A stretch of 64,000 bases of DNA from Bryoerythrophyllum caledonicum (taxonomy: Eukaryota; Streptophyta; Bryopsida; Pottiales; Pottiaceae): positions 12,602,028 through 12,666,027 of the forward strand of contig OZ020519.1 in the NCBI GenBank assembly GCA_963971425.1, in the 5' to 3' direction. The notes beneath the pieces were generated by a model, which was not told where the DNA came from, searched no databases, and saw only the letters and a list, made by a program, of their open reading frames with translations. This document shows, piece by piece, positions 11,240-23,360 of this stretch (position 1 is the stretch's first letter; the number at the start of each line of letters is the position of its first letter). Made by a program: the position numbers and the translations under genes.

Positions 11240-12196
11240 ATTACGGTCTGGTAAAGCCGGGCCAATGGCCGTGGACTTGCCTATAATTGAAAGTTAAGTC
11301 ACTCAAGTTAAACTAAAATGTTGGATGAAATTGGTCACGCATTTAGAATCGTGGACCCACAGTCTTCCACACCGAAATTCGTAGACCCATGGCCGTCATT
11401 CCTCCTACAGTTAAGATTAATTTGCTTCATATTCTCAAAAGTGGTAGGCTGAGCGCCAATCGTTATGGGATATAGACCATGGTGATTTAGTGGAGGATGG
11501 CAGCACTTCTTGAACTACATATTTCAGCGGGATCAACTCCCTCATACGTCCCACAACCATTCTGGTAGCAGCCCTGTTATTGTAACAAAGCATGGATGCC
11601 CGTATGCAACTCTGGAGTTTCATGAGGCAAAACACTCCCAGCACCAAGATGGAGAGTTTCATGAGGCAAAATACTCCGAGCACCGAGATGGAGAGTTAGA
11701 GGATGGCTACACGATGAAGAGTTGACACTCCCTCGCACCATCACCATTTCAATGTGCTCTCTAACCATTTCGCAAATCAGATTTTTTTTTCCAAACTGTG
11801 GACTAAAAGCGTGTGAACTGTGTGCAGTTGAAAGCGCCGGAACTGCGTGCATTTGAGCAACCACATTCATAACGCGTCCCGGGAATGAGCAGCGGGTTTG
11901 AATGCATGCTGCATTGTGTGGTCGGAGCTCGATAGGTGATGAATTCTGGGTTGAAGACTTTGTGGAATAGGGTTTACAGTGATCATCATTATTTGAGAGT
12001 TTAGGGTTTTAGGGATTTAAACTAAATTTGTTGCTTTTGTGTGCAGATTTCACGATGTTGGAACTTGGTTGGGACTTTGTCACGTATTGACAAGTTTGCA
12101 GTCTTGAAATTTCAGAAATTTCTTGATGGATTTTTTGAGAGTAAGTTTTATCTCTATTGATGTTCATTGAGTTTAAACAATGTTGATTGCAATGTA
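11240..12196. other. Gap with a possible non-coding or 5' exon region
   Basis: No firm gene. A stretch near 12047-12139 is flanked by a CAG acceptor-like site and a GTAAGT donor-like site and reads in one frame SRIDKFAVLKFQKFLDGFFE. It may be an upstream exon of the plus-strand gene at 14079-15267, but its phase does not join that gene's first recognised exon directly. Confidence 0.3.
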
Positions 12197-13865
12197 CAGT
12201 GGTCAGCAGAAGTGTTCGGACAGGACGCTTCCACTTCCAATATGAGCTAGTTTTCTTACATAACTCACATTCAAGTTGTAAAAATTTAAACATACAATCA
12301 CATAGTTACAAAAAACATGTAACATAACATTCATAATAAAAAATGTCAATCAAGAAATCAATCAAAAATAAAACACATGATGTGGGTGTCCAATTCTTTA
12401 TGCAAAAAGTGAAGTGGTTATCTATTTACATTGAAAACAAAGCCATGAGCTACAAAATCAAGCTAAAAACTTGAATGTAGAATCATGAGGACTACCTAAA
12501 AACTTGAATGTACAATCATAATGACTACCATCGTGTATAGCCACCTTTTGCTTGATAAACATCTGCAGCTCTCTCAGGCATAGACATGATCAATTTCCTC
12601 ACGGTATCAATCTCAATGCTATACCAAATTTCTTGCAATTTCTCCCACAAATCCTTCTTGTTAGTGGGTTTCTTCTTTGACATTCTCATACGACGATCTA
12701 CTTCATTCCAAAGGTGTTCTATAGGATTCAAGTCAGGAGATTGAGCCGGATGCCAAATTAGTTGAAACTTCTGTGCTAACAACCAATCTGTAACATACTT
12801 AGAAGTATGTTTGGGATCGTTGTCGTGCTGAAAAATAACATTCTCCTCTCCTAAATCATACATGTGTATAGTATTCATGAGCTCCATCTCCAAAATTTCA
12901 CGATACACAAACTTATCCATGTTTCCTTCTATAAGACGAAGGTTGCCAATTCCCTCCCAAGTCATACATCCCCAAACCATAATGTTTCCACCTCCAAATT
13001 TGATAGTAGGTTGCACATGCTGATCTAAAAGATGCTCTCCTCTCTTCCTCCAACAATACTGCCTCCCATCTGAGCCAAACAAATTGAATTTTGACTCATC
13101 TTAAAAAACCACATAACTCCAGTCCATCCAACTTGCATGCCTACACTTCTTTGCCCATGCATATCGACGTGCTTTGTGTTTCTTTGACAAGAATGGCTTC
13201 TTAGTTTTCACTCGTGCTCTCAATCCTTGCCTCTGAAGACATCTTCTAATTGTATCATCACTCAAATCCAATCCTTGAGATCGCATTTCTCTACCCACTG
13301 CTGCAGCTGTACCATTAGATGGTGCATTCAACAACCTTACAACCTCACGATCACCACGTTCATCAAGAATTCGAGGTCTCCCTTGTGAAGGAGCATCTCT
13401 CAAATGACCTCTCATTGTAAACCTCCGCACAATAGCATGGCAAGTGCTTCGAGAGATGCCTAGAACCGCTGAATTTTCGGAGTACGAATTCCCTCTCTCA
13501 TGCATCTGAAGAACTAACTTACGTTCAGCAAGAGTCCTTCTAGGAGCCATAGCTAATCAAGAGCAATCTTATTCAATCACAATGTGTCTTGAAATGCAAG
13601 AGGTCTCCATAAATACATGTCGATTCTCAAGATTTTTCAGATGCACAACTTGTGTGCATAATGAATTGGACACCCATGATTGACACATCATGAACTGCAG
13701 CCCATGCAAGTGGCTCAATGTGAATGATGGTACTCTTTCTAGTTTACAAGTGGCTCTTTAGTTATAATTAGCTGAAAAAATCAACACCTACCTACCAAAC
13801 TCGACAAGTGTTACTATTAAATTGAGATTGTAATTACTGTCCGAACACTTCTGCTGACCACTGTA
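12195..13865 (-). mobile_element. Tc1-like DNA transposon 1 (1667 bp plus TA duplication)
   Basis: Perfect 27-bp terminal inverted repeats: 12197-12223, opening CAGTGGTCAGCAGAAGTG, and its exact reverse complement at 13837-13863. Both are flanked by TA (12195-12196 and 13864-13865), the Tc1/mariner target duplication. One transposase gene fills the minus strand. The identical TIRs suggest a young insertion, though the gene carries one nonsense codon. The insertion lies between possible exons of the plus-strand C2HC/coiled-coil gene, hence possibly in an intron or 5' UTR. The TIRs differ from those of the second Tc1 element at 47.4 kb, so the two are separate families. Confidence 0.95.
12525..13550 (-). 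pseudogene. Tc1 DD34E transposase with one nonsense codon
   Basis: Two minus-strand frames, 13550-13101 and 13100-12525, are in the same phase and separated only by a TAA at 13101-13103. Together they give about 341 residues, the normal Tc1 length. The N-terminus has paired helix-turn-helix segments (LVLQMHERGNSYSENSAVLGISRSTCHAIV) and the GRPR linker. The DDE core shows the first Asp in DESKFN right after the stop, FQHDNDPKHT, and SPDLNPIEHLW with 34 residues between the second Asp and the Glu. In relatives the residue before the first Asp is commonly Ser, so TCA to TAA is the likely single change. Everything else looks intact, so death is recent. Trans-mobilisation by a live relative remains possible. 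Confidence 0.93.
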
Positions 13866-14078
13866 AGTGCAACGATGCTCATAGTTGACTTCAAACAATG
13901 CATTGAGTTCATGTTACGATGCCTTGCACTAAGATTGTTCATTCTGTAACTTATTGATTCTAACAGTGCATTGAGTTTCTGCAATGATGCCTTGCAACTC
14001 GATTGTTTATTCTGCAACGACGCTTTGAATTTGAAGAATGATGCTCATCCTGTAAAACACATCTATAGTATTTTGCAG
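13866..14078. repeat. Local degenerate repeats next to Tc1 element 1
   Basis: The flank of the transposon contains two or three imperfect copies of a segment reading roughly gcattgagttt...gcaatgatgccttgcaac, about 75 bp apart. A related gttcattgagtttaaacaatg lies just left of the element. They predate the insertion; their function is unknown. Confidence 0.5.
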
Positions 14079-15267
14079 GTTGATGGTCAGACGCGAGATG
14101 GTGCACCGGATGTGGCAGCAAATTCAAAGCCGAGATGCCATGATCTACGATTTGCAGGTGCAAATCGTTACAGTTGCAGCCCTCTTTTGATACTACTCTT
14201 TTCTCTCTCTTAATAGCTATACTAGATCAATGGAAGAGCTTGGTTGTCATGTTGTACCATGAACCTTAGTCGCCTTTCTTTTCATTGAGCTGATCATAGG
14301 AATTGAGAGCTGTGTAGGACTGATTTTATATGAGAACAAAGGTTTGAAGAACTTAAATCTCATGTGTATTAGTATAAAACCGTACGAGAAGATAAATGCA
14401 ACCTCCAATAGTAGGATTTTGAGGAATTTAAGAGGGGAAGGGTTTAAGAGCCCGCAAAGCAATAGGGAGGGGGCGGAGTAGTGGCCGTGATCGGAGCATG
14501 TGCAGACCCAATCTCTGTACACAAGCTCTGAAATTAAGCGAGCCAAACTATACCTTATTCAAACAATCTCCATCTCTAACCAAGCCTCAATTTTTCATTC
14601 TAAAGACCCACACTATTGAACCCAAGACTTTAAATTTTCCTTTTCACTTGACCCAATTCTCTCAATTTAGTATGATCTTCCAACCCAAAATTCGTTGGAT
14701 GAAATTAGGCAGATAATGTTAACTGGATGGTAGCAGAAATACAATGGTAAACGCACCCCACACATGATCTTCCACAAATCAATCCCAACTTCGATCTCGC
14801 TTCATATACTCCTGCCTGGAACTCTAAGCGCCAAAATGTATGGTTTATATGAGGGAGCAAAAAATTGTGTGATTATCACTTCATTATCATCACCTTTGGG
14901 TCTGGTGAATCCACACTCGGCAATTTTGTGAACATGGATTGATTTATTGCTGCTCAATTTGCTTTGTATAAGGGTTAGGTGACTCATGGACGGTAATCGC
15001 AGTGTGTGGAGTGCTCATTCTGCACGAAAAGGAAGAATCGGTTCAAGTTTCAGCTTGCAATGCATGTTGAAGAATGCCTGTAGTAAGGTAAATTTTTCAT
15101 GAACTTTGTTTAGGCACTATGTTTGCATTTTCTGTGTTTGGAAACATGATTTTTCATGTGAGATGTGCTGTTGCAGCGACTCGGCTTTTGACTCTTTGGT
15201 GCGGGAGCTTAAGGAGTTGGAGTCTCAATTGCCTGCGGAGGTTTTTAAAGAGTCAGTGACAAGCAAA
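14079..15267 (+). CDS. Small C2HC-finger / coiled-coil gene, at least three exons
   Basis: Three plus-strand exons join in phase. Exon 14079-14157 (acceptor TTTTGCAG, donor GTGCAA) contains ATG at 14083 and reads RREMVHRMWQQIQSRD. Exon 15003-15079 (acceptor CGCAG, donor GTAGTA) reads CVECSFCTKRKN then MHVEEC, a Cx2C...Hx3C pattern suited to one zinc. Exon 15177-15267 (acceptor TTGCAG, donor GTACGT) reads DSLVRELKELESQLPAEVF, an amphipathic helix. The split Leu codon between exons 2 and 3 is restored by splicing, which supports the model. I do not know the family, and no further exon with an in-phase junction was found downstream, so it may be partial. The start at 14083 is assumed; a possible upstream exon lies near 12047. 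Confidence 0.5.
14200..14990 (+). other. Probable intron of the C2HC/coiled-coil gene
   Basis: Lies between exon 14079-14157 and exon 15003-15079. It is AT-rich and holds no supported coding region. Confidence 0.4.
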
Positions 15268-15730
15268 GTACGTGTGGATCAATTTATACAATATAACTGG
15301 ATGATTCTTCCAATAAAGGTTTGAAGAAAGAATGGTTGCTCTTCGGAATTTGTTGTCGCTTTGTCTTCTATTGCTGTTTGTTTTGTCGTCGATGTGAATC
15401 TGAACAGTTTCTTAGGGTTTGACGGGTATGGTGATAGATTAGAACATGATATACACAGCTAAGATGATAGTTTTTCTCTTTTTTGGCATCGACGTTAGTT
15501 GACGTTTCCGACTCTCCATGTCTAGATTACTTTGATTCGTGCAATGTTGAATCCTTTTTCTCTTAGATACAGGTGGGTTTTGAATTGCAACGTCAATTCC
15601 GAATTCTACATGTATGGTGTCTGTATTTGAACATGATTGGTTGAGATATTGAAATGAGCTGCAAATGAAAGATGTAAGTCTTGCTAAACTTGAATACATT
15701 TTCTGTATTCTTCAAAGCAAAATAAGCGAT

Positions 15731-15842
15731 GGTGCTGCAAGTGGCCATTGATGTCTCCAACTTGGGCATGGACTACCTTCACCAAATCAATCTTATTCAT
15801 CGTGACCTTAAAGCACCAATTCTTCTCATGGACAACAACGAG
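15731..15842 (+). pseudogene. Protein kinase exon fragment (plant Raf/STY-like)
   Basis: Reads VAIDVSNLGMDYLHQINL then IHRDLKAPILLMDNNE, followed by a GTATGG donor-like site. This is the helix E and catalytic-loop exon typical of plant Raf-like/STY kinases (family form [23 protein letters not shown]). The Asn that should complete HRDLKxxN is replaced (API in place of AAN), which would remove a magnesium ligand. No glycine loop, DFG or APE exon was recognised around it. I read it as an isolated, inactive exon copy. Whether it was once joined to the exons at 14.1-15.3 kb is unknown. Confidence 0.7.
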
Positions 15843-16433
15843 GTATGGAGCACCATTGATTGATCATTTCTTGAAAAAGAGAGAGTTTTGAAGCTGCTTA
15901 ATCAGGTATTTGCATATATGATGGTAAACCTCTTTCACGTCCCGTCTGCTTTTCAGCTGTGGGTGTTCTCATTTTGTCCCGTTGGGATAAATAGCCCAAT
16001 TCTACAAGCAAGCCTTTGGAGCTTCTTTGCAAACATGTATATGGAGTATTGTGCAGTGATTGAGATTATCAAGTAATGGGAAGGTCAATTAGGCATAGTG
16101 ACAGTCTTAAATTTGCTGCTGCCGAGTAGCATGCATTACGTTTCAATTACACACATTCAATTTAGGACTTCATCTTTAGTTTTTGGGAGAAATTGTGATT
16201 GCCCTCGAAATGCCCTCATTGAACTCTGAAGTTGTGTAGGTTTGATTGAGATCAACTCAATACCCTTGGGGGACAAATGATTTCACTTTGAGCACAATTA
16301 TCTTTCAAAAATTCATATGGCTCAAACTCACAAATTATATACCACATCATCTCATTGAACCCTTAAAACGGCAGTCTAGATCCGAATATATTGGGCGGTA
16401 TATCTTTGTAGAATACAAAAAAATGTATTAAAA
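15843..16433. other. Gap without supported gene
   Basis: AT-rich. Only short frames with no recognisable domain are present. Confidence 0.5.
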
Positions 16434-16585
16434 TATAGCAAGACTTACATTCTTGGATTAGAAACTCTTCAAGTAACATTTTTCATTTGGAGGTCATTTC
16501 AAAATCTACATTTCATCATGTTTAAATATGTCATTATACATGTAGAATATTGTGGCTGCTAGTGCTACGTTTTGACATTTAAGAA
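16434..16585 (+). repeat. Dispersed repeat E, copy 1
   Basis: Shares a stretch with copies near 40560-40722, 54531-54665 and 63300-63440: the common order is ...ACTCTTCAA...GGTCATTTCAAAATCT...ATCATGTTTAAATA...AATATTGTGGC..., ending by TTTAAG-like bases. The right end in other copies is TTTAAAGGTTAA-like, so it may be a worn member of the TTAA-bounded group. Confidence 0.55.
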
Positions 16586-16739
16586 ATAAGTTCATGTGAC
16601 GAGGAAAAGATGGGAACATGGATTGGAGCTTGGAAAGAAGGATGGGACACGAAAGAAAGAAAGTTGCTAAGTTGCTCTGTTGGGGACAATGGGTCAATAT
16701 ACTAGTATATATACATATAAACCAAGTTCAATATGCTTC

Positions 16740-18700
16740 GATGTAATCTGGTAAGCAGTCCACTTGAAACTGGCATGCGCAATTCAGTGCCAACAACAAA
16801 AATTTCACTCATGAAGAACTACAATATGGCCAAAGTGCCTCATAAAAATGTAGTTGGTAGCCTCTAGTATTTGGTTACATGCACAAGATGGGATATAAAT
16901 TACCTAGTTAACCATCTTGCTTAGTTTATGCAATCACCCGGACCAATACATTGGTTGGGCATTAAACAAGTGTTCCGATATATACAAGGAAAATATATTA
17001 CAGACTTACATATGGCGGTAAAGATTTTAATCCTTCCGAAAATCATTTTCTTGAAGGTTGTAGTGATGCGGATTGGGCCCCTACTATTGAAAGTCAATGT
17101 TCTTCATCCAATTATCTTTATAAACTAGATTCTTCTTACCTTAAATCATAGCAAAACCATGAACAACCTATTGTTGCATAATCATCTACGGAGGCAGAAT
17201 GTATTCCAATAGCAACTACAACAAAAGAACTTTTATGGCTCCAAGCCATTTTTCAAGAACTTGGATACAAGTTTAGTAGTTTACACTTCCAAATACTTTA
17301 TTTTGTGATAATCAGTCATGTATTGCCTTGACTGAGAATAAAAAAATTCATGATCGATCAAAACATATTGATATCCAATTCCATTTTATAAGGAATAAAG
17401 TAAAAGGTTGATCCCTCAAGCTATCTTTTACTCGTACAACTACAATGTGGACCAACATCTTGACTAAGTATTTATCTTAAATCAAGCATCAAGATTTTAT
17501 TGAAGGCATTGACAACCATGCTTCCTCACATTCAAAGTGGAGGGGGTAACAACTTAACAAGTCTATTCTCTTTTTGGAAGCAAAAATATTTCAAACTATA
17601 TTTTCATCAAGCTTTATTGAGCTTCAAAGTTTTATTTCAATTAAATTATCCTATGTAGCTGAAGGAGGCTGTTAAAGGAAGATTTCACCTCAAGCTCAAG
17701 TGAAAACTATTACCCACGCTCATTTAAACAGAAGTTCCAGAATTGTAAGACAAAAGTTTGGAACCGGACTTTTACTAGATCTGAAACTCCGAATTCAATC
17801 CAGATCTGAATTTAGATTTGAATCTAGAGTTCGTTGGAACTTTGTTTCCAAAGTTTTTCTTAGGTTTAACTCACAGTTCCAGAGTTTTCACAATAGATTC
17901 CACCAAATCAGATTAAACCCACAACAAATCCACACTTGTTTCTAACTTTAACACACTAGATTTGAGTAAGTTTTAGTAGATCAAGCTAGATCTATATCAG
18001 ATCTAGTGTATTTAAGTCGGATCTACACTACCCACAACCAAATTTCACCACAAATGCTCTTCTAACAACAAGATCTACTCACACCTTCAAATCCTAATAC
18101 AAACACACAATAAATAGTAGCAAAGTCTTGCTTTACTTCCTCAAACTTCTATATAGTTTACATCCACATTTACTCTAATCCTAGATCCACACAACACATT
18201 CACAAGTCACTAGCTCTCTAATCACACCTCTGTACACTCTAAGTTGCCACACATCAATAGAAGAGAAGAAAAGAAGAGGATCCCCCAAGTCCAAGAAGGA
18301 GGTTCTCCACTCCCTCCAAAATCCTAATTATCCACAATTAGATGAAAGATGTCTAGACATATGACATCCATATCCGGACACTGTTATCCACTGTCAAGTC
18401 CGGACAATTTCATACATTGTCCCTACTTTTTTACCTATAACTACTAACTAATCCAAAAAATTACTACCTGGACCTCACAATAGGCTAATTCTCTAGATAT
18501 CAAAGGCGTGTTAGACTTAGATTTATTTTATTGTATTAGATAGTTACTACTCTAGACCATACTAAAGGTTGTATCCTTATGATACACCAAGAGACACTAT
18601 ATCTCTTCTATATTAAAGCCTTGTAAAACACATGAAAATTATTATCAATAAAATGTGTTTTATGTTTTTTTTTCTCTCTAGTATTTTCCTCACGCAAGGT
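16740..18700 (+). mobile_element. Ty1/copia-type LTR retrotransposon remnant (fossil)
   Basis: The plus strand up to about 17540 resembles the 3' part of a copia polyprotein: end of reverse transcriptase and RNase H, then a purine-rich tract (near 17540), followed by an AT-rich LTR-like region to about 18700. Only the 3' half is present; the capsid, protease and integrase parts were not found. It is clearly broken, with many changes, and looks old. No matching 5' LTR was found in the window, so age cannot be judged from LTR divergence. Confidence 0.7.
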
Positions 18701-21369
18701 ACATTAAAGGCCATTTTGATTTGGGACATGGACCGTGACAACCTTCATCCATGCAATGAGTGAGGTAAATCCTAGCTTTGGGGGATGTCTAGTCCTCACC
18801 CTTCAATTCCATCATCCTCACTTCAGATTAACTAGCAACTTCTTACTTTGCTTCACACCATAGGTTAATTCAAAGTGTCACTACCTTCATAAACACCTTA
18901 AGGATATTTTGATAATACATTACATTCACAAGGTCATCATCAAGAAGTGCCACATTATTCTCAAAAGAAGAATAATGTAAAGATTGAGAATGACCATGAC
19001 AAGTTAACTATTTAATGCATAATCGACCCTGATACGATCAATTTTTGCTATTTAACTTATAACTCTTTCTACAGCACTCCATTGTCTTTTGCTTCCTTTG
19101 AACATAGGACAAGCTTCTCAGTTGCTTTGTGGCCGATCATTCCACTCTTCAATCCCTACAAGCCTCAACAAACTATACCAATTTCCTTGAAACAAAGTTG
19201 TAGATTTTAGAAATGAAATGTATCCAATGCGTACATGATTTGATAGTCTAATCTACTACACTTGTAGATTATCTTGCATGTGCTGGTCCACTTAGGCATT
19301 AAAGGGTTAATAGGATCCAATGGAAACCATTTTCCATTCTTCACTGTGATACACCTCATATGCATTTGTCACTCCCTTCAAATATACCCCAAGAATGAAT
19401 AGAGAATATAGTTAGCTCCCTTTACTAAAGCATCTGATACAACAACAATCTCATCATAACAATCAGCTTGGTCCAAAACAAATCTTCTCTCATTACACGA
19501 GCATGTAATAACTTCTATGTCATTACCCACTCTTTCCATTATAACAACCACTCAATAAAGCAATCTTTATATATAGCAGACAAAACAAACATGGTTGTTG
19601 TAAAGAGAACTGCGGACTAAACATCTTGTGTAAAAGAGATGTTCAATTGATTCTTGAAGTCCATTCTTCACCTCCTAAGGTAAAGAATGATCATTCACAA
19701 ACTTCAAAAAAATAGGTTGCCATTTTTTTTGGATGGAAAAGTGCCACGTTACCCATTCTCCAAACATTGAGAATGAGCAAAAAGGGGTGTGATCGACCAC
19801 TCCCTATGGCACAACACTCCTCCATAAATCACCATCAAAGTCCAAATCACATGTGCTAGATGAGTTATTCACCAAAGCTCATATCCTCAAAAATGCTCAA
19901 CTTCGTATTGCAGCACCATGAACTGAAAATCTTCAAATCATCTGCAAGAAGCTTGAGGAATAGAGTAATAAACTCTCAAGAAAACTCACCGTTTCACAAC
20001 AATCTCGTCAAGCAGCTTCACATGCCGAAGAGTATCTGCCAATAACACATCGCCGCCTATCACACAACTGCGTACTTGTAGAATGTCAATGTCTCCGCGC
20101 TCCAACGATGAAGCATCTTTCGAAGAATAAACCTTTCAAAGAGATCATGCCGTGCCGAGTCCAACCAGATGCAAATCCAGTCACTTCAGCATGTAATCAG
20201 AAGACACAGCCATACGAAGGGTGCGCCACATGAAGAAGTGTACCTGTGAGACTTCGCACATACGACGTTCTCGAGTAGAGAGAAGTTGTTACTACGTCTG
20301 TGGGTTACCTTTCCTGAAGAAGCCAGGGATCAGCTTCCTAAAGAGCTTTCCAAAGGACTCCGTCGAGTCCGAGGGGTTCTCCTTTCGTTTCGCATCCTGT
20401 GGTAGTTAGAATTATCTTTTTTTTTCTTTGTATTGGTGACTTTTTGTGGTTAGATTTGGTGAGTTACCAATAGGTAGGATTCTGGTAGGTTAACTGACGG
20501 GTAGTAGCAGTTAGTTTCCCAATAGGTTAGAAACAGTGCAGTTAAGTGGTTGGTGGTAACCAACCAAACCAATCCGGTAGTATAAGTCAGGACAAAGTCG
20601 ATTGGAAAGACAGTCTCTTTGTGTGTAGTGCAGGAACTGCTCCTTCGACGGATTGGAAGTATTAGTTGAATGTTGGTAGTTTTCTTTGGTGACTGTGATG
20701 TGATGTGTGAGAGAGTACTATTGGAGAAATAAAATATGATTTTGGAAATCTGTGTGATTGGAGATTGATGTTGATGTGAGTAAGTTGTGAATGGAGATGA
20801 TCTGAACCCAATTGGAGACGAACCAGCATGGGTGCATGCCATGGCCTAGTTGCCAATTGGTGAATTGTACTGAATGTGATTACCGTACGCTACGGTCAGT
20901 TTCGGCAAGCAAGTGCCGAAGCAAATTTTCTTTTTTGTCACATTGATTTGACACATAGGTATTGCACGAGTATCACCTAGATCTTACACGGGTGTCACCT
21001 TGGTATTACATAGGTATTGCCTAGCCAAATCTCTTGAAATTTCCAAAATTTTGGACAAGTCACCATTTTGAATTAATTATGTACAAAACTGACCATAGCA
21101 TAGGGTAATACCCATGGGGATTTGAGTTATCCATTGGGAGAAGAGCTGATTGAGGGATAATCTAATTGGAGCATTATTAGACCTGCGTCTGAATTATAAA
21201 ATTATGAAAATAAATAAAAATGGTGTGTGAAGAGAATGTGATTGAGACTATTGGAGAATAGTAATAAAATACAGACTAATTGGAGAACTGTTGAGGGAGT
21301 GTCGTTGTAGACAGATTGAAGAAACCAATGAAGAAGCCATGTTGAGTGGTGTGAGATTATGCCGAGTGA
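18701..21369. other. Long gene-poor stretch
   Basis: No supported gene in about 2.7 kb. A TTAAAGGGTTAA-like string near 19299-19312 may be one end of a worn TTAA-type repeat. The minus-strand frame at 20450-20842 and plus-strand frames at 19860-20045 and 20221-20409 have no recognisable domains. Confidence 0.45.
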
Positions 21370-21708
21370 TTGGGTGAAATGCCTAGAGCAAGGCTCACCA
21401 ATAGGCAGTTAATTGATAAGTTGAGAGGACTGTTAAGCCTTAAATATGAGAGAATACATTATTTGGGAAGACAAATTAACATGGTGGATTTAGAGACGAA
21501 GAAGAAAATTTGTGAAGAGATACATATATTGTTGAACAAAGACACACCGATTGGAGCGGTGTTGAGAGAAGAAGATTACCAATGGTTAATCAAATTTGAA
21601 CCTGAGTACAAGTGGACGGGAATCATACGAGAGCCTTGCAGCATCGAAGCGGTGATGTTCTGGCAACTTGGAGTATATTACGAAGACCATGGAGTAGAAG
21701 ATTATTGA
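21370..21708 (+). CDS. Small hypothetical ORF, 112 aa
   Basis: Charged, soluble-looking protein: MPRARLTNRQLIDKLRG, then a helical stretch LGRQINMVDLETKKKICEEI and DYQWLIKFEPEYKWTG, ending GVYYEDHGVEDY. The composition is protein-like and there are no simple repeats, which argues weakly for real coding. No motif, transmembrane segment or signal peptide is visible and no homologue comes to mind. Neighbours on both sides are repeats, so it may be a mobile-element passenger. Start could be MGEMPR or MPRARL three codons later. Confidence 0.3.
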   Translation: MGEMPRARLTNRQLIDKLRGLLSLKYERIHYLGRQINMVDLETKKKICEEIHILLNKDTPIGAVLREEDYQWLIKFEPEYKWTGIIREPCSIEAVMFWQLGVYYEDHGVEDY

Positions 21709-22306
21709 AGATACATCTTGCACCAATAGGAGGTCAGTTATTGGTTATAAGTATGATAAACGACAATGACCGACAATCGAAGACCTTGTCGGTCGTGTTC
21801 ATGGTCAGCTACGTTGAGGCACCTTGAAACATCACTCCAGGATAGGGTCTGTGTTTTCAAGCGTGAACATAGCACCACTCCAAGCTGAAGAACTAGGCAT
21901 AAAAAAGAGAACAGAAGTGCAAAAGAGGAGTGTTGAACGTACTAGTTGAGTGAATAAATTTAGAGCTCCCGCTGCACAAAAACGTCTGCAAACTGCAAAC
22001 TATGGCAACAAGTCGGCAACTATCCGTTTGCAGACGTTGTGTGAAAAGTGCAAGTTAAGAAACAAGAGGTCGCCTGCAGACCGGGCCCGGGGAATCCCCA
22101 CCAAGCTGCCTGGCCGGCCACGCCAACGGCGTCGCGAGGAAACTTGTGCCCTGCTCCCCAGGCCCTAAACCTGCTGCTCCGTCCAGTTATAGCTTAGGTC
22201 AGATGTGAGCCTCAGTCAACAGTCCGAGACAATCATGCCAGGATCTCTGCAGACTTGGAAGATTCTCTGCAGTGCGGTGCAGTACAGTGGCGTGGACAGG
22301 AAACCG

Positions 22307-22847
22307 ATTTGACAGGAAACCCCCCACGCTCAGGCTTACCAGGTGGGGAGGAGGTGGTGGGGCCAAAACCTGGCCCCTATTTTGTTTTTGGATGGGGGCC
22401 TAAATTTAGCCGGGGGTCTCTTAAACTAAATTAGCGCCGTAGGCCCAGTTTGGTAAAAAAAAAGCCAAGAAAAGCCTCTGACCCCCCAAAATGGGACGGC
22501 TAGAAAAATGAGCCCATGCAATAAAGACAGGGCCCCACCTCGGGTAATTCCGAGCGTGGGGGGTTTCGTGTCCACGCCACAGGAAACCCCCCAAGCTCGG
22601 ACTTACCCGAGGTGGGTCCCGTCTTTACTGCATGGGCTCATTTTTCTTGGCCCCCCATTTTGGGAGGATCAGTGGCTTTTTTTTGGCTTTTTTTTTTTAC
22701 CAAACTTGGCCTACGGCCCCAATTTAGTTTAAAATACCCCTGGCTAAATTTAGGCCCCCATCCAAAAACAAAATAAGGGCCAGGTTTTGGCCCCACCACC
22801 TCCTCCTCCACCTGGTAAGTCCAAGCATGGGGGGTGTCCTGTCAAAT
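22307..22847. mobile_element. Fold-back pair of GC-rich MITEs
   Basis: Two copies of one about 265-bp element lie head to head: 22311-22572 and, inverted, 22578-22843, separated by a few bases. Outer ends read ATTTGACAGGAAACC and, on the other side, CCTGTCAAAT. Shared internal landmarks are GGTGGTGGGGCCAAAACC, TTTTGTTTTTGGATGGGG and GAGCCCATGCAATAAAGACA-like segments. The single copy at 61100-61364 has the same order, which defines the element. Transcription through this region would give a long hairpin. No TSD is evident and no protein is encoded; superfamily unknown. Confidence 0.85.
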
Positions 22848-22893
22848 TGCAATACAGTACCGTTCACCCTCTTTAACCCCCAACCCTTTAACG

Positions 22894-22915
22894 AGGGCGG
22901 TGTGCACACCGCCCT
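22894..22915. repeat. Perfect 22-bp palindrome
   Basis: The arms AGGGCGGTGTG and CACACCGCCCT are exact reverse complements with no spacer, followed by AAAA. It lies 47 bp right of the fold-back MITE pair. Cause unknown; it may be a MITE relic. Confidence 0.85.
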
Positions 22916-23360
22916 GAAAAATCCACATAGATTTGTCAACAAAAATATTAACAAAGTCTACATCGCGGATACATTCCACTATTGACTTTTTTCATGAAAA
23001 TCATTGTAGTCTCCTAAATGCCTTAACCGATGGAAGATTGGGAAGATGGGTTAGATGCAGGAAACCGAAGCGCATCACTGCTCCAACAAGTGAAAATTGA
23101 TTGAACGGTTGGATCAACCGTAGTCTTCCAAAATTGACTCAATTGACCACTTTATGGTCGCTTTGTCCTTAAACACTGGAGCAACCAATTTCTGGCTACG
23201 CGGATGACATTTGTGGATGATCAGTGACGTAAATGGGCGATCGGCATCCAATTTCTTTGTAGAGAATTAATTGAATGTATAAGCATTGGATGATGATGAA
23301 ACTTGCCTCATTGAGGTAATCATGTTTTATCCAAGAAAGAAAATGTTTGTGATTCGGATC

